From contig OY970820.1 of assembly GCA_963853835.1 (NCBI GenBank), forward strand, positions 76,876,909-76,940,908: a DNA stretch of 64,000 bases, written 5' to 3'. Made by a program: the position numbers and the translations under genes. Position 1 is the first letter of the stretch; every line of letters starts with the position of its first letter. Below, in pieces: positions 26,386-37,879 of this stretch. The notes beneath the pieces are model-generated. The model did no database searches, was not told the DNA's origin, and saw only the letters and a list, made by a program, of their open reading frames with translations. This DNA is from Calendula officinalis (lineage: Eukaryota; Streptophyta; Magnoliopsida; Asterales; Asteraceae).

Positions 26386-26544
26386 CTTTTCATCGGAAAC
26401 AACAAAGTAAATGTTTAGGTATTTCCCGTTAATATTATGCTCATCCCATTTCTGACAAATGAATACGGCAATGGGTCCGTGATCACCTTCCTTCAATTGA
26501 TTGAGGGTGTAGTTGGCGGTTTCTTTCTTGGCTGACTTCGACAT
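26386..26544 (-). CDS. Possible first exon of an RPA-like OB-fold protein
   Basis: On the minus strand an ATG at 26544 opens 53 codons that end exactly before GTAAC at 26385, a good splice donor in phase 0. The peptide contains IAVFICQKWDEHN and LNIYFVVSDEK. This fits the start of plant RPA1/DUF223-type OB folds, where an aromatic-acidic pair (W-D/E) is followed by a strand ending in D-E-K-G. RPA-like genes are commonly carried by plant Helitrons, which fits the position inside unit 3 and the same strand. I could not find later exons between 25303 and 26385, so the gene is probably a fragment. The family assignment is an inference from a short stretch. Confidence 0.45.
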
Positions 26545-26595
26545 ATTGTTGTGTTAGTAAATTATGGAAAGTGTAGAAAGCTTAATTTAACCCTT

Positions 26596-26603
26596 TTTAT
26601 ATA
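26596..26603 (-). promoter_or_regulatory. TATA box for the RPA-like exon
   Basis: TATATAAA on the minus strand lies 52 nt before the ATG at 26544, a normal spacing for a plant core promoter with a short leader. Confidence 0.4.
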
Positions 26604-27419
26604 ATTGCAGGAGGCGTTTCTGCAGCAGCTTCCGTTTTAATAGTTTATGTAATATTTCTGCTGCACTTTCTGAAACTGGTTGATTTTTTGATGGGTTAAA
26701 TGGAATTTTAACACATCCTACAACGGCTGGAGCCTGGAAGTTTATTGCAACATTAATTAACAGTGGTAAGTTTCTTCAATGTTGTCTTTTGGGTTGCATT
26801 GCAGTTTTTGTGGGGGGTTAAATATGAGTTATTTCTTGTAATTAAATGCAACATTCATTACATGGAGAGTCATTTTTTTACAAAACAAATATTCCCACAT
26901 CGTGATCCATGTTTGTAGAAACTTCGATGTTTTCTTAAACGGTTTGACTTTCCATCTCTAAAATGGTTGGGTTTAAGAAGTTTAGTGTGGTTTAGATGTC
27001 ATCTTTTTTTATTGAACCCTTTTGACATAATTGCACGTGGGAACAGTTTCAATTTCTATTGAAGCCTGGATAGTTAATGCTGGTTTGCATCTTATGTAAC
27101 GATTTTGAAACGGGTATTGCGTATGTAACGGTTTCATTTTTAATTGAATGTCAATTAAGCACCATTTAGTTCTTCTAATTAATAGCCAGATTTTGCAGTT
27201 AGTTGTAGATGTAACAAAAAGGGGTTTATATTGCCATTTACATAAACGGGTTTGGAAGCTGGAAAAGTTTCTATTTTATTTAGTGCATGTATTAGATACA
27301 TGTTCATATAAGCTAAACTAATCATGAAACTCATATGTATGGAGTATGGACATGCTAATTTAATACTTGGTAATAAATGCTACATAAAAAATGGAACTCA
27401 ATTTTTTATTATATATAGA

Positions 27420-27522
27420 CAACTAAACCCAACCGATTTGATCTCTCAAACTAGCTATTTTTACATGTCTTTCTCATTAACCAATCACAAACAAAGAGTG
27501 CAATATAAACAAGGTGCATTTG
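27420..27522. other. Short spacer between the Helitron block and the solo LTR
   Basis: I see nothing recognisable here. Its last five bases (ATTTG, 27518-27522) are the left copy of the target duplication of the following LTR. Confidence 0.6.
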
Positions 27523-29075
27523 TGTCACACCCCGCCAAAAATGATTTTATAGTAATAAATGATTTGCGGAAGAACGGGATGTAACATTCATGAGTAACAC
27601 AACTATGATTATTGCAAACATTTAATAGTTTCAAAATGTATTAAATACATGAAATAAATATTATCCAAAATTTATATGAAATTGAAAAAGACTAAAATAA
27701 AATTTTATATTTGAAAATGAAAAGACGTTCGTGGCATCTCGACAATATGCATGCTCATGATCCAAAGTCTAACGACTCAATGCTTCTCCTAATTACCTGA
27801 AAAACATATATAAAACGATCAACAAAATTGTTATATGAATCCACTGGTTTAATATTGGTTTTGAAATACAAGGTTTTGTAAGCCAAACATGGCAAAATCG
27901 TATAATAAAATGTTATTTGAAAATGATTTGAAATTCAAGGTTTTGAAATACAAGGTTTTGAAATATAGATTTGAGTTACCCAAAATGTATATGTGCCAAC
28001 AAGGCAAAAATATGTGTGATGATAAGATATTCGAAAATGTTTTAATGTAAAGAAAATGTTGTAATAAATAATAAAATTTGATATATAGAGACATGTAATT
28101 AAACAAAATAATAAGATTGTAAAGAGTAGTAAAGATTGAAAATGCATGACTGATGTCCCCAACAGTTAGCTACGCCATTGAGTTAATATGCCGACCCTAA
28201 GCCCATAATCAAACTGCAACTCTAAGTGTGATGTTTCTGTTCTCTAAAATATGCACTCCCCTGACGGTTGGGTAGAACCGTTAAGTAACAACAAAAATGT
28301 GGGAGGAAGAGTGTCAGCCAATGGTACCATCTGCATATCCATGGCCTAATCGCAACTAGCTAAGATTATGACATGTAAGCATCTACCTATGCACTACACC
28401 TACTTAGTCCGAGCATAAAGACTGTTTGTCATGGTTTGAATAATGTATCATCACAATAAAAATAATGTAAGCATTTAATAAAACAATTGATATGTTTTTC
28501 ACCCCAAATATTTGTAAAAACAGTAAATAAAATACGGTAAAAAGTGGGTTTGTGGACTCACCTGATGCAAAGCTTCCAAAAATGCAAATAAGCAAATATG
28601 GAGTTTCCAACCAAACGACTGCTAGTGCCCTAATTCATAGAGGTAAACTAATGAGTGATACGTTGGTGACTCTATCGAATTGATTTCGTATTATGAATAA
28701 GATGTATTTCATAAGTTTTGGAAATTAGTTTGCTTTCATCGGCAATAATAGGTAGTTGTACATTAGGTAATTGCTTAAATGAAACTAAATAATTAAAATT
28801 AAATAAGGAAGATTTTAATAATTAAAATACTTAATTATTTATTTGTTTAAATTAAGATTTCTTAATTATAACAATTTCTAAATATTTTCTAAATTATAAA
28901 GCTGATTTATAAAAGTAATTAATAAACTTGATCTATAAATCATTAATTTATGCTCTATGTCTTATTCGAATATATATTTAATGAATAAATGAAGAAAACA
29001 AATCTAATTTATAACCACAACGACGGTGATCGAGGAAGAAACAGCTACGGGATGCGGTGGCGCAACACACAAAAT

Positions 29076-29080
<5 letters not shown>

Positions 29081-29162
<82 letters not shown>
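29081..29162. repeat. (TA)n tract
   Basis: A pure TA run inside the solo LTR. It gives rise to long Ile-Tyr reading frames on both strands that are not genes. Confidence 0.9.
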
Positions 29163-29168
<6 letters not shown>

Positions 29169-29385
29169 GTTCGAGAGAGAAGGAGAGAGATAATAAACCT
29201 TCAACGTCAGAGGAGGAGGTAGGAGAGATCTGGAAATCTGAAGGAGTTGTCGGAGATGATGATGTCGGGTTTGTAGCCGCCTGGTTCGCCGGAGTTCCAG
29301 AACTTTGCCAGAAAATCGTTTCTGCGTCTTATTATTGTGTCGCCTAAGCTCGTCGGATGTCACAAGGAAAAGAGGTGATGGTGGT

Positions 29386-29686
29386 TGAAAAGCACAATAA
29401 CACTGATTCAATCCATACTTTGGTGTTGATGATGATTTTAGGAGAAAAGTGAAGATGGAGATTAGGGCTTTTAGAGAGAGAAAGTAGAGAGATGGTAGAG
29501 AGAACAATTGCTGGAAATGAAGATTTGATTAATGGCAAAAGTTAAAGAATTAAGTCTTACACCTTGGTATTTATACCATGGCTTAATTCTTGGTTAGTTA
29601 GGACCATTTCCTAAACTATTCTTAACTTATATACAATGTTACACTAACCCCCTAGACTATCTATTACAACTTTTTAGTACCTAACA
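29386..29686 (-). repeat. 3' LTR of element 1
   Basis: It is 301 bp and reads TGTTAG...TTTTCA on the minus strand. It is nearly identical to 35590-35892. A TATAAA-like stretch (GGTATTTATACCATGG on the plus strand) lies near 29566. Confidence 0.9.
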
Positions 29687-29699
29687 ATCTCCCCCTTTG
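29687..29699 (-). other. Polypurine tract of element 1
   Basis: On the minus strand it reads AAAGGGGGAGAT immediately before the 3' LTR, identical in its core to the PPTs of element 2 and of the Copia element at the right end. Confidence 0.85.
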
Positions 29700-31016
29700 T
29701 AATAGTAGACTAGGTTGCATATCTTTGAAGACTTCTGTGTTTGTAAGGCTGGAGCTGAGAATTGAACCGTTGAGCAGTTATGTTGATAAAACAGCATCAG
29801 CCTTTAATCATCAGTGACAGACATACTTTTAATCGGCTTTTCAACCAATATAAAGTATTCCAGAAGACTTCATGCAAATCGACTGAATGTAGACCCATAG
29901 ATAGAGCGGTTAGCAGCGGAAGTCCTTTCTTGAAGTTGTGGCGTTGGTCGATTTGCTGCAGATCCTTGGTTCCTGATGTTTGTTGAAGTTGAAACAGTGC
30001 GGAATGTTGATATGTTGTGGATTTTCTGACCGTTGTTGATAATGTTGGAGTACGGTCATAGAATCCCTTATCTGATTTATTGACTGTTGTTGATAAAATT
30101 GAAGTACAGTCATCAGATTTTCTATCAGACATAGTGACCGTTGTTGATAAGAATGGAGTACGGTCGTCTGATCTTCGCACAAGAACGTATCAGGGTAACC
30201 CAGGATCACTTAGATTGCATGTTAGCACAACAGTTACAGAAACTGTGTGACCTACGTTCAGTGTTGGCATTGATGTTAGCACTGGTAGGATTTCCATTCA
30301 ATCATTGTGGAATACCAATAATTTTGGTATCACTATGAATGTTCCGGCAATATCTCAAAGATATGCTTGGTAGAGTGCCTGTGTCCTAATGGTGTTTGAT
30401 ATATCGGTTCTAGACTCAATTGTGGACAAACGAAGGCGAGGACTGGAGGTGGGTCCTCTTTTTCAATATCAACAATCTCCAAATGAGATGTCGATAGTGT
30501 ATGTGTTAATCTCCGTGATTTTGAAACAAGTATTTTTCGTACTTGAGTGGCTGGTGGGGTTGTGCATTGCATCACTGGGTCCATGATGACTTTTTAAAAA
30601 TCAGAGAGCAACATATGCAATCTGATGAAAATGTGGCTACCCAGCTTTTTAATCGGTTAGGGGAGGGTTTTCCGTTTTCTTTAACCCTGTCACACGCTCT
30701 TCACACTAGCACACTTTTTCAGTTTTCGACTACTCCCTCATTTCATTTCATTAGCTGACTTGCACCCCATTCTTCATTCCCCCTCTCAATTTTTCTGCTC
30801 ACCCCAATCAAGATCTCATGATACTTGATTCTGCTCACCTAGACCTAAGGAACCTCACAGTATGGCCTATATTGTAGGTGGCTCATGTGGAAGATCATGC
30901 TGGTTTTAGCAGATCATAGGAGTTATTTGAGAGTGAACTATAACGCTCATGTGCAATTTAGTCAGCATTTGAAATCGATCAATTTTAATAGTCAGAACAA
31001 AGATTGATGAAGCTAA

Positions 31017-31578
31017 GATCTTAAACAGATGCAATCTTTACTCAATGAGTTCAGTAAAGAGATCGTTTACGAATAAGATCTAAGCCTAACCAAATAATGT
31101 TCTAACAAAAGATTTTGATGTGAAGATCGAATTTTGAACGAAAAATTTGTCATTTAAAATAAATGAGAGAGTAAGTAACGAGAACTAAAAGAAGTTGTAA
31201 TAAACAGATACAATCTTTACTGAATAAATTCAGTAAAGAGATCGATTACGGATAGAACAACAACTTATACCTATCGTTACATGTAAAACGTTTTTGATTT
31301 TGAATGAAGTAGTTAAATCGAAGCAACAGAAATTAAAAGGAGTTGTAATAGACAGATGCAATCTTTACTGAATAAATTCAGTAAAGAGATCGTTTACGAA
31401 CATTACAACAACTTATAATGACAGTTGCAATCAAAAACGATTTTGGATTAACACACTTACCTTTTAGGTTCTGTATTGATTTATGAAATTTTTGAGCAAC
31501 GAGAATCATAAGACTTTGTAATAAACAGATGCAATCTTTACTAAAGTTTTAGTAAAGAGATCGTTTACGGATATTACA
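31017..31578 (-). ncRNA. Four copies of a two-stem structured module (element 1)
   Basis: Modules lie at 31017-31080, 31192-31266, 31342-31409 and 31517-31578. Read on the minus strand each has an outer stem, a conserved block CGTAAACGATCTC (ATCGAT in one copy), an inner hairpin, a conserved block GATTGCATCTGTTTAT with small changes, and the closing outer strand. In plus-strand bases the outer pairs are GATCTTA/TAAGATC, AAGTTGT/ACAACTT, GTTGTAAT/ATTACAAC and TGTAATA/TATTACA. They differ from copy to copy yet pair perfectly. Inner stems are 7-11 bp, such as CTTTACTAAA/TTTAGTAAAG. There is no open frame. I infer a conserved RNA or DNA structure of unknown role. Confidence 0.75.
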
Positions 31579-31636
31579 CCTACTTGTGATCAACGTTGCT
31601 AACAGAAAAAGGTTTGTTTGTTTTATTCTTTGAAAT

Positions 31637-31695
31637 TTTCTCCCCCTAGAAATACTAATTCTCCCCCTAGAATTAATATTTCTCCCCCTAGAATT
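31637..31695 (-). repeat. Three polypurine-tract-like repeats downstream of gag (element 1)
   Basis: On the minus strand, CTAGGGGGAGAAA-type tracts occur three times at about 20-bp spacing. They match the core of the true PPT at 29687. Element 2 has equivalents at the same place, just 3' of gag. Confidence 0.75.
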
Positions 31696-32013
31696 AATTG
31701 TCGGAGGGTTAGAGAAGAGTATTTGCGGTTAAGATTGATTGAGCTTTGAGCTTTCTTTTGATGATTGGGTTCTGAATCTGTTTTGATCAGAAGCCATTTT
31801 CCGTTGAGGACCGGGTTTCAAGCTGATGCACTTGAAAGCCATTCTGTTGAAGCTCGGGTTATACACTGAAGTGTGCATAAGCCAATCTCCAAACTCCAAA
31901 CACCTTTCTGGTAATTCTACATAAAACAATTAAAACATGTTTGGTACCCAATTATGTATGGGTCCTATACGATTAGTGACAGATGTTTTATGTAAAATTG
32001 TTTTAAGATTAAT

Positions 32014-34413
32014 TTAGAACTTTGGAGAACTGCAAGGAGGCAGTTCAGAGGTTGTGGATTTAACTACCCATTTTAAAGATTTTTCAGAGGATTGGATAAT
32101 CCAATGAGATTTTTCATTTTTGATCCATGTGTATTTCACAAACGTTGAAGATTTGGTCGTTGTTTTGTTGTCGCTGTTTGAGGAACCTGAAGACTTTGGC
32201 TTAGGTGCGGAAGATCCTCGAGAAACTTTGCGACGAGAAGACGAGTGTTTATCAGAGATTGGTGGGGTTTTGGAAGAACTCTTCTCCTTTTTGGAAGCAT
32301 GTGAAGATGAACCGTTTTTATTTGGTTTGTGTGGATGAGAGACAGATTTCTTGCATGGTTGTGGAAAACATGTTTTGCATGATTTTATAATTTTACCAGA
32401 TTTATGAAAAACATTGATTTTTAAACCACATGGAGCATTTAGCTTAACAAAAAATCGATCAACATTCTGAGAAATTTGTTTATTTGTAGATTTATCTCTC
32501 AATATCTTTTTACCAAGTTTTTCAGATTTGACACACACATTACCAAAATCAGGTGAGTAATTTACAGGACGATAAACAGAAGCATCATACACAGTTCCAA
32601 ATGCAAGTGCCGGAGATTTAAATTTTTTGGAGTTGTTATTGTTAATTTTAACAGTGGAAGAAGAAACTGAAGACGTATATGGTCTAGACTTCTTAAGCTC
32701 GCAAGGCTTCTTAGGCGTGCTAGACTTAGACGAACTCGGCTTCTTAGACTGCACATCTCCTTTGACTCCTTTGGGCTTGGGCTCCTTGCTCCGAGGCTCT
32801 AAAGTACTAATGGAAGCATTTAGGACAGGCGAATTAGAGTTTCTCCTCAAGATGATTGGAACTGGGTTTGTTGGTGCTGGTCCTAATAAAGAGGCTTTAG
32901 AATTTTGAGAAACAGTATTGTTCGTTTTAGCTTTTAATTCTAAAATGGTGTCCTCTAAATTATGTATTTTGGTTAGAAGATTTTCCTTTTCTTTGTCAAA
33001 TGCTTTGTGGGTTTCGTCAATTTCAGATTCAAGTTGAACAATTTTCTTTTCTAAAATCAACGGTGGAACATAAAGCTTTGGTTCAATTGTTTGTTTTAAA
33101 ACTTCATTTTCAGAGATGGAAAATTCTTCTGGAGTGACAATCGGGAAGTACTCATTGTTTTCAAATTTTGCTTTATTCTTTTCATATGTATAGTTCAATT
33201 CAGAATAGTTAAAGCTGATTTGAGCGTGTTCCTTCTTTTCTCTGTTGAACTTCTCGATTTCTGCTTCCTCGTCCGGCATATGAAGAAAGCTTTGCCATAT
33301 TCCCAAGTTCATGTAATCTTAATTGTATAGTGTGGGAACAACATCAGCAGCTTTTTCCAGAGGACGGGAGTTCTCAGCGCCGAGACCCACTTTTGACTTG
33401 AAAGATCTGAACTCTTTAGGCTGGTTTAATTTTATCGTTTGTTCAGTATGACCAGCTTTCACAATCGTCTGCTCCAGTTTTGAGATGTGTTCTTCAGCAT
33501 TTTCTTTTCTGACAGTAAGACTGTGTATAGTTGCTGATTGTTCATCGATTTCCTTTTTAAAATCGTTTGTTATGTTTTTGATTTGTTCATTCAATTTTTG
33601 AATTTCGATGTCAGCCGTCTTCAACTGTTCTTGGTAGTCTTTTATCTTGATGTCTGAGGACTTCATCCATGTTTGCTGTCGATTTAGTTGATTCGCCAAG
33701 TCATTTATCAGCTGCTTGGAGTCGTCTTTATCACTTGACACCGTCTTCATGTTTTTCAGGTTCGAGATTTCAAGATTTTTTGTATTAATTATGTGATTTA
33801 GACGATTTACCTCACTGGTGTGAGCAGCATGAAACTGTGACAACTGTTGTTGTAACTCTTGGGTTTTTTGATTTGAAAGGTTATTTTGATTGACTTGAGG
33901 AACAAGAGTTTCAAGTTGACGACGAAATGTTAAATTTTCTGCCTTTAATTTTGAGATTTGTGCATTTGATTCATTGGTTGTGTTTACTTGTTTTTGTAAA
34001 CTTTCTTGTAATTCAGAAATCTTAAATTTATAAGCAGATTTTGACGTAGACAACTGATTTTGTAATTCCTTGTTTACTTGAGTTATTTGAAGAGAGCATT
34101 GACTTAAGTCACTCAAATCATTTAAGAGTTGTGCTTTTTCAGATTCCAAATCAGTTATTTATTTTGTCAAATGTGATTTCTCATCAATTTTAGTAAAAAG
34201 TTTTTCATTAAACAAGGAATTCTTTGATTCATCAGTGTCTGAATCAGATAATAAAGAGTCAAAGGAGAAAGAGAGTACCTCATTTTCATCATCTTTTGGA
34301 ATGCCTAACACAGCTGTAGCCTCAGTTGGTATTGCCATGAATGCCAGGTTGGCAATGCACTGTTTATCCTCCTGGGCATTCGACCCGGCAGACAATGTTT
34401 CTTCGGTAGTCAT
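32014..34413 (-). pseudogene. gag: Sirevirus-type Gag, degenerate (element 1)
   Basis: One minus-strand frame of about 800 codons runs from ATG at 34413 to the stop at 32014, broken by two in-frame TAA codons (34159-34161 and 33319-33321). The middle part (about 34150-33340) is a long coiled coil rich in Gln, Asn, Lys and Glu. It is followed by a segment with KLNQPKEFRSFKSKVGLG, which I associate with the Gag C-terminal region of Sirevirus-like Copia elements. The last third is Ser/Lys/Pro-rich and ends with W-I-K and W-V-V-K motifs. The UBN2 domain and zinc knuckle usual in Copia Gag are missing. It may have supplied a dimerising or packaging function, but now appears disabled. Confidence 0.75.
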
Positions 34414-34859
34414 GTTAAGAACAATTCACGGGAATTTTTGATTGAAACGGGGTAAAGAAAACTTTAAGAATGAGAAGGTTCTGGAATAGAATATGTGATG
34501 TAGACCGTGGATTGGTCTTCAAAAATTCAAAATTACCGAAATCTTAAACTGGTTATTCCAGATGATAAAGTACACTTTAAATGTGCCTAAGATTTTCGAA
34601 TTAGGGAAAAACGACGATCGGGTTAGAAACTGGGGCTAAACGAAGTTTGGAAATTGACCGAAAAATCACAAAAACGCAAATTAAGCGATCGAAACAAGCG
34701 TTTTTGGGCCGGCAAGTTGGGTAAACCGCCTATGGCTGTTTATCACGTCGTAGCCTTCGTCTTTAGCTTCGATTTGGTTACTCGTGGGCTCGAAACGGAC
34801 ACCCGAGCTGAAAGTTATGACCGTTACAGTACAGCCCCTTTTGTCACGCGAGTGTAGAA

Positions 34860-35145
34860 AGAGTTCGGGCTGAAGTTGTGTAGAAGTTCGGGCCGAAGTT
34901 GTGTAGAAGTTCGGGCCGAAGTTGTGTAGAAGTTCGGGCCGAAGTTCGGGGTGAAGTTCGGGCCGAAGTTCGGGGTGAAGTTCGGGGCGAACTTTGGGTT
35001 GAAGTTCGGGCCGAAGTGTTGAAAGAAGTTCGGGCCGAAGTTTGATTGAAGTTCGGGCCGAAGATTGGGTTGAAGTTCGGGCCGAAGTTTGGGTTGAAGT
35101 TCGGGCCGAACTTGTTACTGTTCTCGGGCCGAAGTTGTTCTTGGC
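34860..35145 (-). repeat. Leader minisatellite of element 1
   Basis: About 15 units of 15-23 bp carry GAAGTTCGGGCCGAA on the plus strand, a near-palindrome (TTCGG/CCGAA). It lies between the primer site and gag. Element 2 has a different array with the same AAGTTCGG core in its leader. Confidence 0.85.
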
Positions 35146-35575
35146 AGAACAGTGACGAACAGAACAGAAAAACCCACTAATTTGATCCTAAAATGGTCGT
35201 TTCTTAGCCAAAAACTTCGATTCTTTTTGCAAAATGACCCAAATACTATTTCCTTCAATCCACTACTACTTTTTTTACTCAAAAACAACCTAGATCTATT
35301 CGAAAATTTGAATTTAAAGGGTTTTTGAAGCTTTAATGGTTTTTCCTAAAAATCCAAATTCTTCATCAGAATGGATTAGATTCGATCCTAACTTGATTCT
35401 AAGCTTAATATATCAACAAAATGAAGCTATTCAATCCATAATAACAAGAATTAGTACCTTGAATCCGATTTTTGATCTTAAACCCCTTTTTTCTTCAAAA
35501 ACCTTGAAAAACCCTCTTGATCTTCTGTTTTTAACACCAAGTGATGGATTTGGATCGTTTTCAAGATGAAATTAT

Positions 35576-35587
35576 GCTCTGATACCA
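35576..35587 (-). other. Primer binding site of element 1, tRNA-Met
   Basis: On the minus strand it reads TGGTATCAGAGC, two bases after the 5' LTR. Confidence 0.9.
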
Positions 35588-35589
35588 AT

Positions 35590-35892
35590 TGAAAAGCACA
35601 ATAACACTGATTCAATCCATACTTTGGTGTTGATGATGATTTTAGGAGAAAAGTGAAGATGGAGATTAGGGCTTTTAGAGAGAGAAAGTAGAGAGATGGT
35701 AGAGAGAACAATTGCTGGAAATGAAGATTTGATTAATGGCAAAAGTTAAAGAATTAAGCCTTACACCTTGGTATTTATACCATGGCTTAATTCTTGGTTA
35801 GTTAGGACCATTTCCTAAACTATTCTTAACTTATATACAATGTTACACTTTAACCCCCTAGACTATCTATTACAACTTTCTAGTACCTAACA
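35590..35892 (-). repeat. 5' LTR of element 1
   Basis: It is 303 bp, TG...CA on the minus strand, followed by the GTGGT duplication at 35893-35897. It differs from the 3' LTR by a 2-bp indel and two substitutions. Confidence 0.9.
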
Positions 35893-36569
35893 GTGGTTTC
35901 TAGTCTTCAACATCGAAGAGAGAGAACGAGAGATGCTTCTGTTTTTTTCCGGGAGAAGCTACTTCGCCGGAGTAGGGTCATGTGTGGTGGGAATTCGAGA
36001 ACGGAGGCGGAGGGATTTAGATGGTAGGCGGCAGATGGGGTAGCAAGGGTTTTTGATAATTATGTAGGGTTGTAGGGTTTATGGGTGTTATATTGTGATT
36101 GGCCATAATTCAAGAAATAGATATTATATAAATTGAAGAAAATTCGGTAATTAGAAATTATGGGTTTAAATATTGTTACTCGTTTATTTAATCACGTAGA
36201 TTGTATTCATACTTTGCTTTTCGTACCGGTTTGCTTGGCTGAACTATCACATCGTTATGAATTATAAAATTTATGTTTCGATTTGTTTCATAATTATATT
36301 TAGTCACCAACTCGCTAAATATACAACACTAACTAGATGAGACACAAACTACCATGTGCATAATTAATGATGATGTATACTAATGAGACATGATATAAGG
36401 GTTTGCTAATCTTAATTGCGATCCAGTTGATATCATAACTGATATTAGGGTTTTACGCTATATTCAAATGTAAATAAATGCTCTCAAATTAAATTAGGGT
36501 TCTAGTACACTATTAGAGTTATAATAAATGTTAAATTAAATGTCTAAATTTCAGGGTTGTCACAATTTG

Positions 36570-37050
36570 TGTGTGATTAAGCATACACAAAAAAAGATCG
36601 ATCACATTTTCATATTGGCGTTTAAAAATATATAATTCTATTTTGGTTATTAGAAGTGATAAGTTACTTTTCGGCTATGAATTACGTGATAGATTCTATT
36701 AGAATCAAAGATTAGGAAATGTTATGGGATAATCATCTCGAATAACGTAATTATAGTAAGTATATTGATCAAGGTATGTCGAATATTAACAAAAATTTCA
36801 TAAAATTGGTAGTTAATGTATATTTAGCCAAAAGAAAAAAGAAAAAAAGGCATTGTTATGAGAGCATGTGGTATGATAACCATGTTATAGGAATATTATA
36901 ACCTTATCTTCCTCGTATAAATATTTCACTTTTAATGCCAAGAAATTTCAACACCTTGTATTTTGTTTATCCCATGAAATGTTCTTTTTTCAAACTGCGC
37001 TCTACGCACAATTCCGCATAATCCATTTCCTTGAATTCATGTTTTGTAAC
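36570..37050. other. AT-rich stretch, nothing recognised
   Basis: There is no open frame, terminal repeat or RNA signature that I can support. Confidence 0.5.
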
Positions 37051-37190
37051 TTTTGTTGAACCACAATCCTTGTTCAAGGATGTCCACTTTCCGATAGTCA
37101 TACATATAATTTTTACGTGGAAAAGATGTATGATTGTTATACTCTTCCATAACTTTCATCCAAAACGCGTCCATATCTAGGTTTGTGCCA
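37051..37190 (-). pseudogene. Gene fragment, possibly from a transposon-linked Myb/SANT-like gene
   Basis: On the minus strand an uninterrupted stretch reads FWMKVMEEYNNH, then FPRKNYMYDYRKVDILEQG and ends LWFNK. The F-W-x-x-V-x-x-x-Y-N pattern resembles the DNA-binding proteins that accompany PIF/Harbinger transposases and NAM-associated proteins in plants. There is no start codon or visible continuation. The assignment is weak. Confidence 0.3.
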
Positions 37191-37369
37191 TGTTTTGGGT
37201 CCTCTTGAGATAAAGATCATAGTTTCGCCAAAAGTTCTTCATTCAATTCCCAAAATTGGTTTCGATTTCATTTGCACATGAAATTACTTTTTGACAAGAC
37301 CAGACCACATGTAAGATTCAATTGCAATTTATTCAGTTAACAGTCCTACTTCAACAAATATTTGTTCTT

Positions 37370-37440
37370 GCCTAATGATTAACTACCTTGCCTGCAACCG
37401 AGAGGTCCTGTGTTCGATACCTTGCTGCTCCTTTTTTTTT
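37370..37440 (+). repeat. tRNA-derived SINE-like fragment
   Basis: It has a B-box-like core (GGTCCTGTGTTCGATACC, about 37404-37421) preceded by GCAACCGAGA and followed by a T run. The fragment at 38447-38526 has the equivalent GAGGTCTTAGGTTCGAGACC on the other strand, so the two belong to one tRNA-related family. No complete cloverleaf forms. Confidence 0.45.
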
Positions 37441-37498
37441 CTTCCCATCGCTGGCAGCCAAGGTCTGTTTTCCCCTTCGTGGGCTGCGGCCCAACTAC

Positions 37499-37871
37499 TA
37501 GGGCTGCCAAATCGTGCTATCGTTTCGTGTTGCTGGATAACACGACACGACACGACACGAATTCGTTCAACACGAAAACGACACGACACGAAGTCGTGTT
37601 TTATTTTACTAACACGAACACGACACGATTAAAAAACGATAAACACGACAAACATGACAACACAAAATAAATAACAAATTTCTTACTTATTACATGTTAA
37701 AAACACGACAAACATGACAAAATCATAACTATCGTGTCAATTTCGTGTTAATCTCTGAACACGAACACGACACGACTTCGTGTTTGTTTTACACAACACG
37801 AACACGAACACGAATTCAAATTTCAGTTTCGCCCCAATTTCGTTTCGTTTCGTGTATTTTTGTCGTGCCTA
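37499..37871. mobile_element. hAT-type MITE, 373 bp
   Basis: It starts TAGGGCTGCCAAATCG and ends with an imperfect inverted counterpart (TTTTTGTCGTGCCTA). An exact 8-bp duplication CCAACTAC flanks it at 37491-37498 and 37872-37879. The interior is filled with ACACGA/TCGTGT repeats in both orientations, probably subterminal transposase sites. It has no coding capacity. Confidence 0.85.
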
Positions 37872-37879
37872 CCAACTAC

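Larger units (their letters stand above)
25272..27419 (-). mobile_element. Helitron-like unit 3 with an RPA-like exon
   Basis: On the minus strand it starts at 27419 (TCTATATATAATAAAAAATTG) and ends at 25272 with the hairpin at 25284-25302 followed by CATGCTGGCTCG. The next base on that strand begins another TCTATATA 5' end, so the two termini abut exactly. It is 2.15 kb, non-autonomous, and carries one plausible exon at 26386-26544. The GC-richer segment at 25540-25900 could be a captured fragment that I do not recognise. Confidence 0.6.
29386..35892 (-). mobile_element. Non-autonomous Copia element 1 (Sirevirus-derived, minus strand)
   Basis: This is a 6.5-kb element with 301/303-bp LTRs and the target duplication GTGGT (29381-29385 and 35893-35897). 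On the minus strand its order is 5' LTR, tRNA-Met primer site, leader with a minisatellite, a degenerate gag, a cluster of AGGGGGAGA tracts, four copies of a two-stem module, polypurine tract and 3' LTR. No protease, integrase, reverse transcriptase or RNase H is present. The LTRs differ by two substitutions and a 2-bp indel by eye. It is the same family as element 2 (38582-45424), shown by matching sequence just 3' of gag, the module, the PPT and the 3' end. Confidence 0.9.
27523..36564 (+). mobile_element. Solo LTR (about 2.5 kb), interrupted by a nested Copia element
   Basis: It starts TGTCACACCCC and ends GGTTGTCACA, with the 5-bp duplication ATTTG on both sides (27518-27522 and 36565-36569). 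Removing the insertion at 29386-35892 and one copy of its duplication leaves about 2530 bp with no coding region, PBS or PPT. This fits a solo LTR formed by LTR-LTR recombination. The terminus resembles large Ty3 LTRs. It includes a (TA)n tract at 29081-29162. Small frames inside it are not convincing genes. The strand is arbitrary. Confidence 0.8.

Noticed and set aside
29004..29507. Minus-strand 167-codon frame spanning the solo LTR and the edge of element 1
   Set aside because: It crosses an insertion boundary and a TA tract, so it cannot be a single ancestral gene.
31017..31578. CRISPR-like spacing of the repeated modules
   Set aside because: The repeats form paired hairpins with variable stems in a plant retroelement. 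Spacers are irregular and no cas genes exist.
35336..35569. 77-codon plus-strand frame next to the 5' LTR of element 1
   Set aside because: It is antisense to the element's leader just after the primer site, and nothing supports translation.
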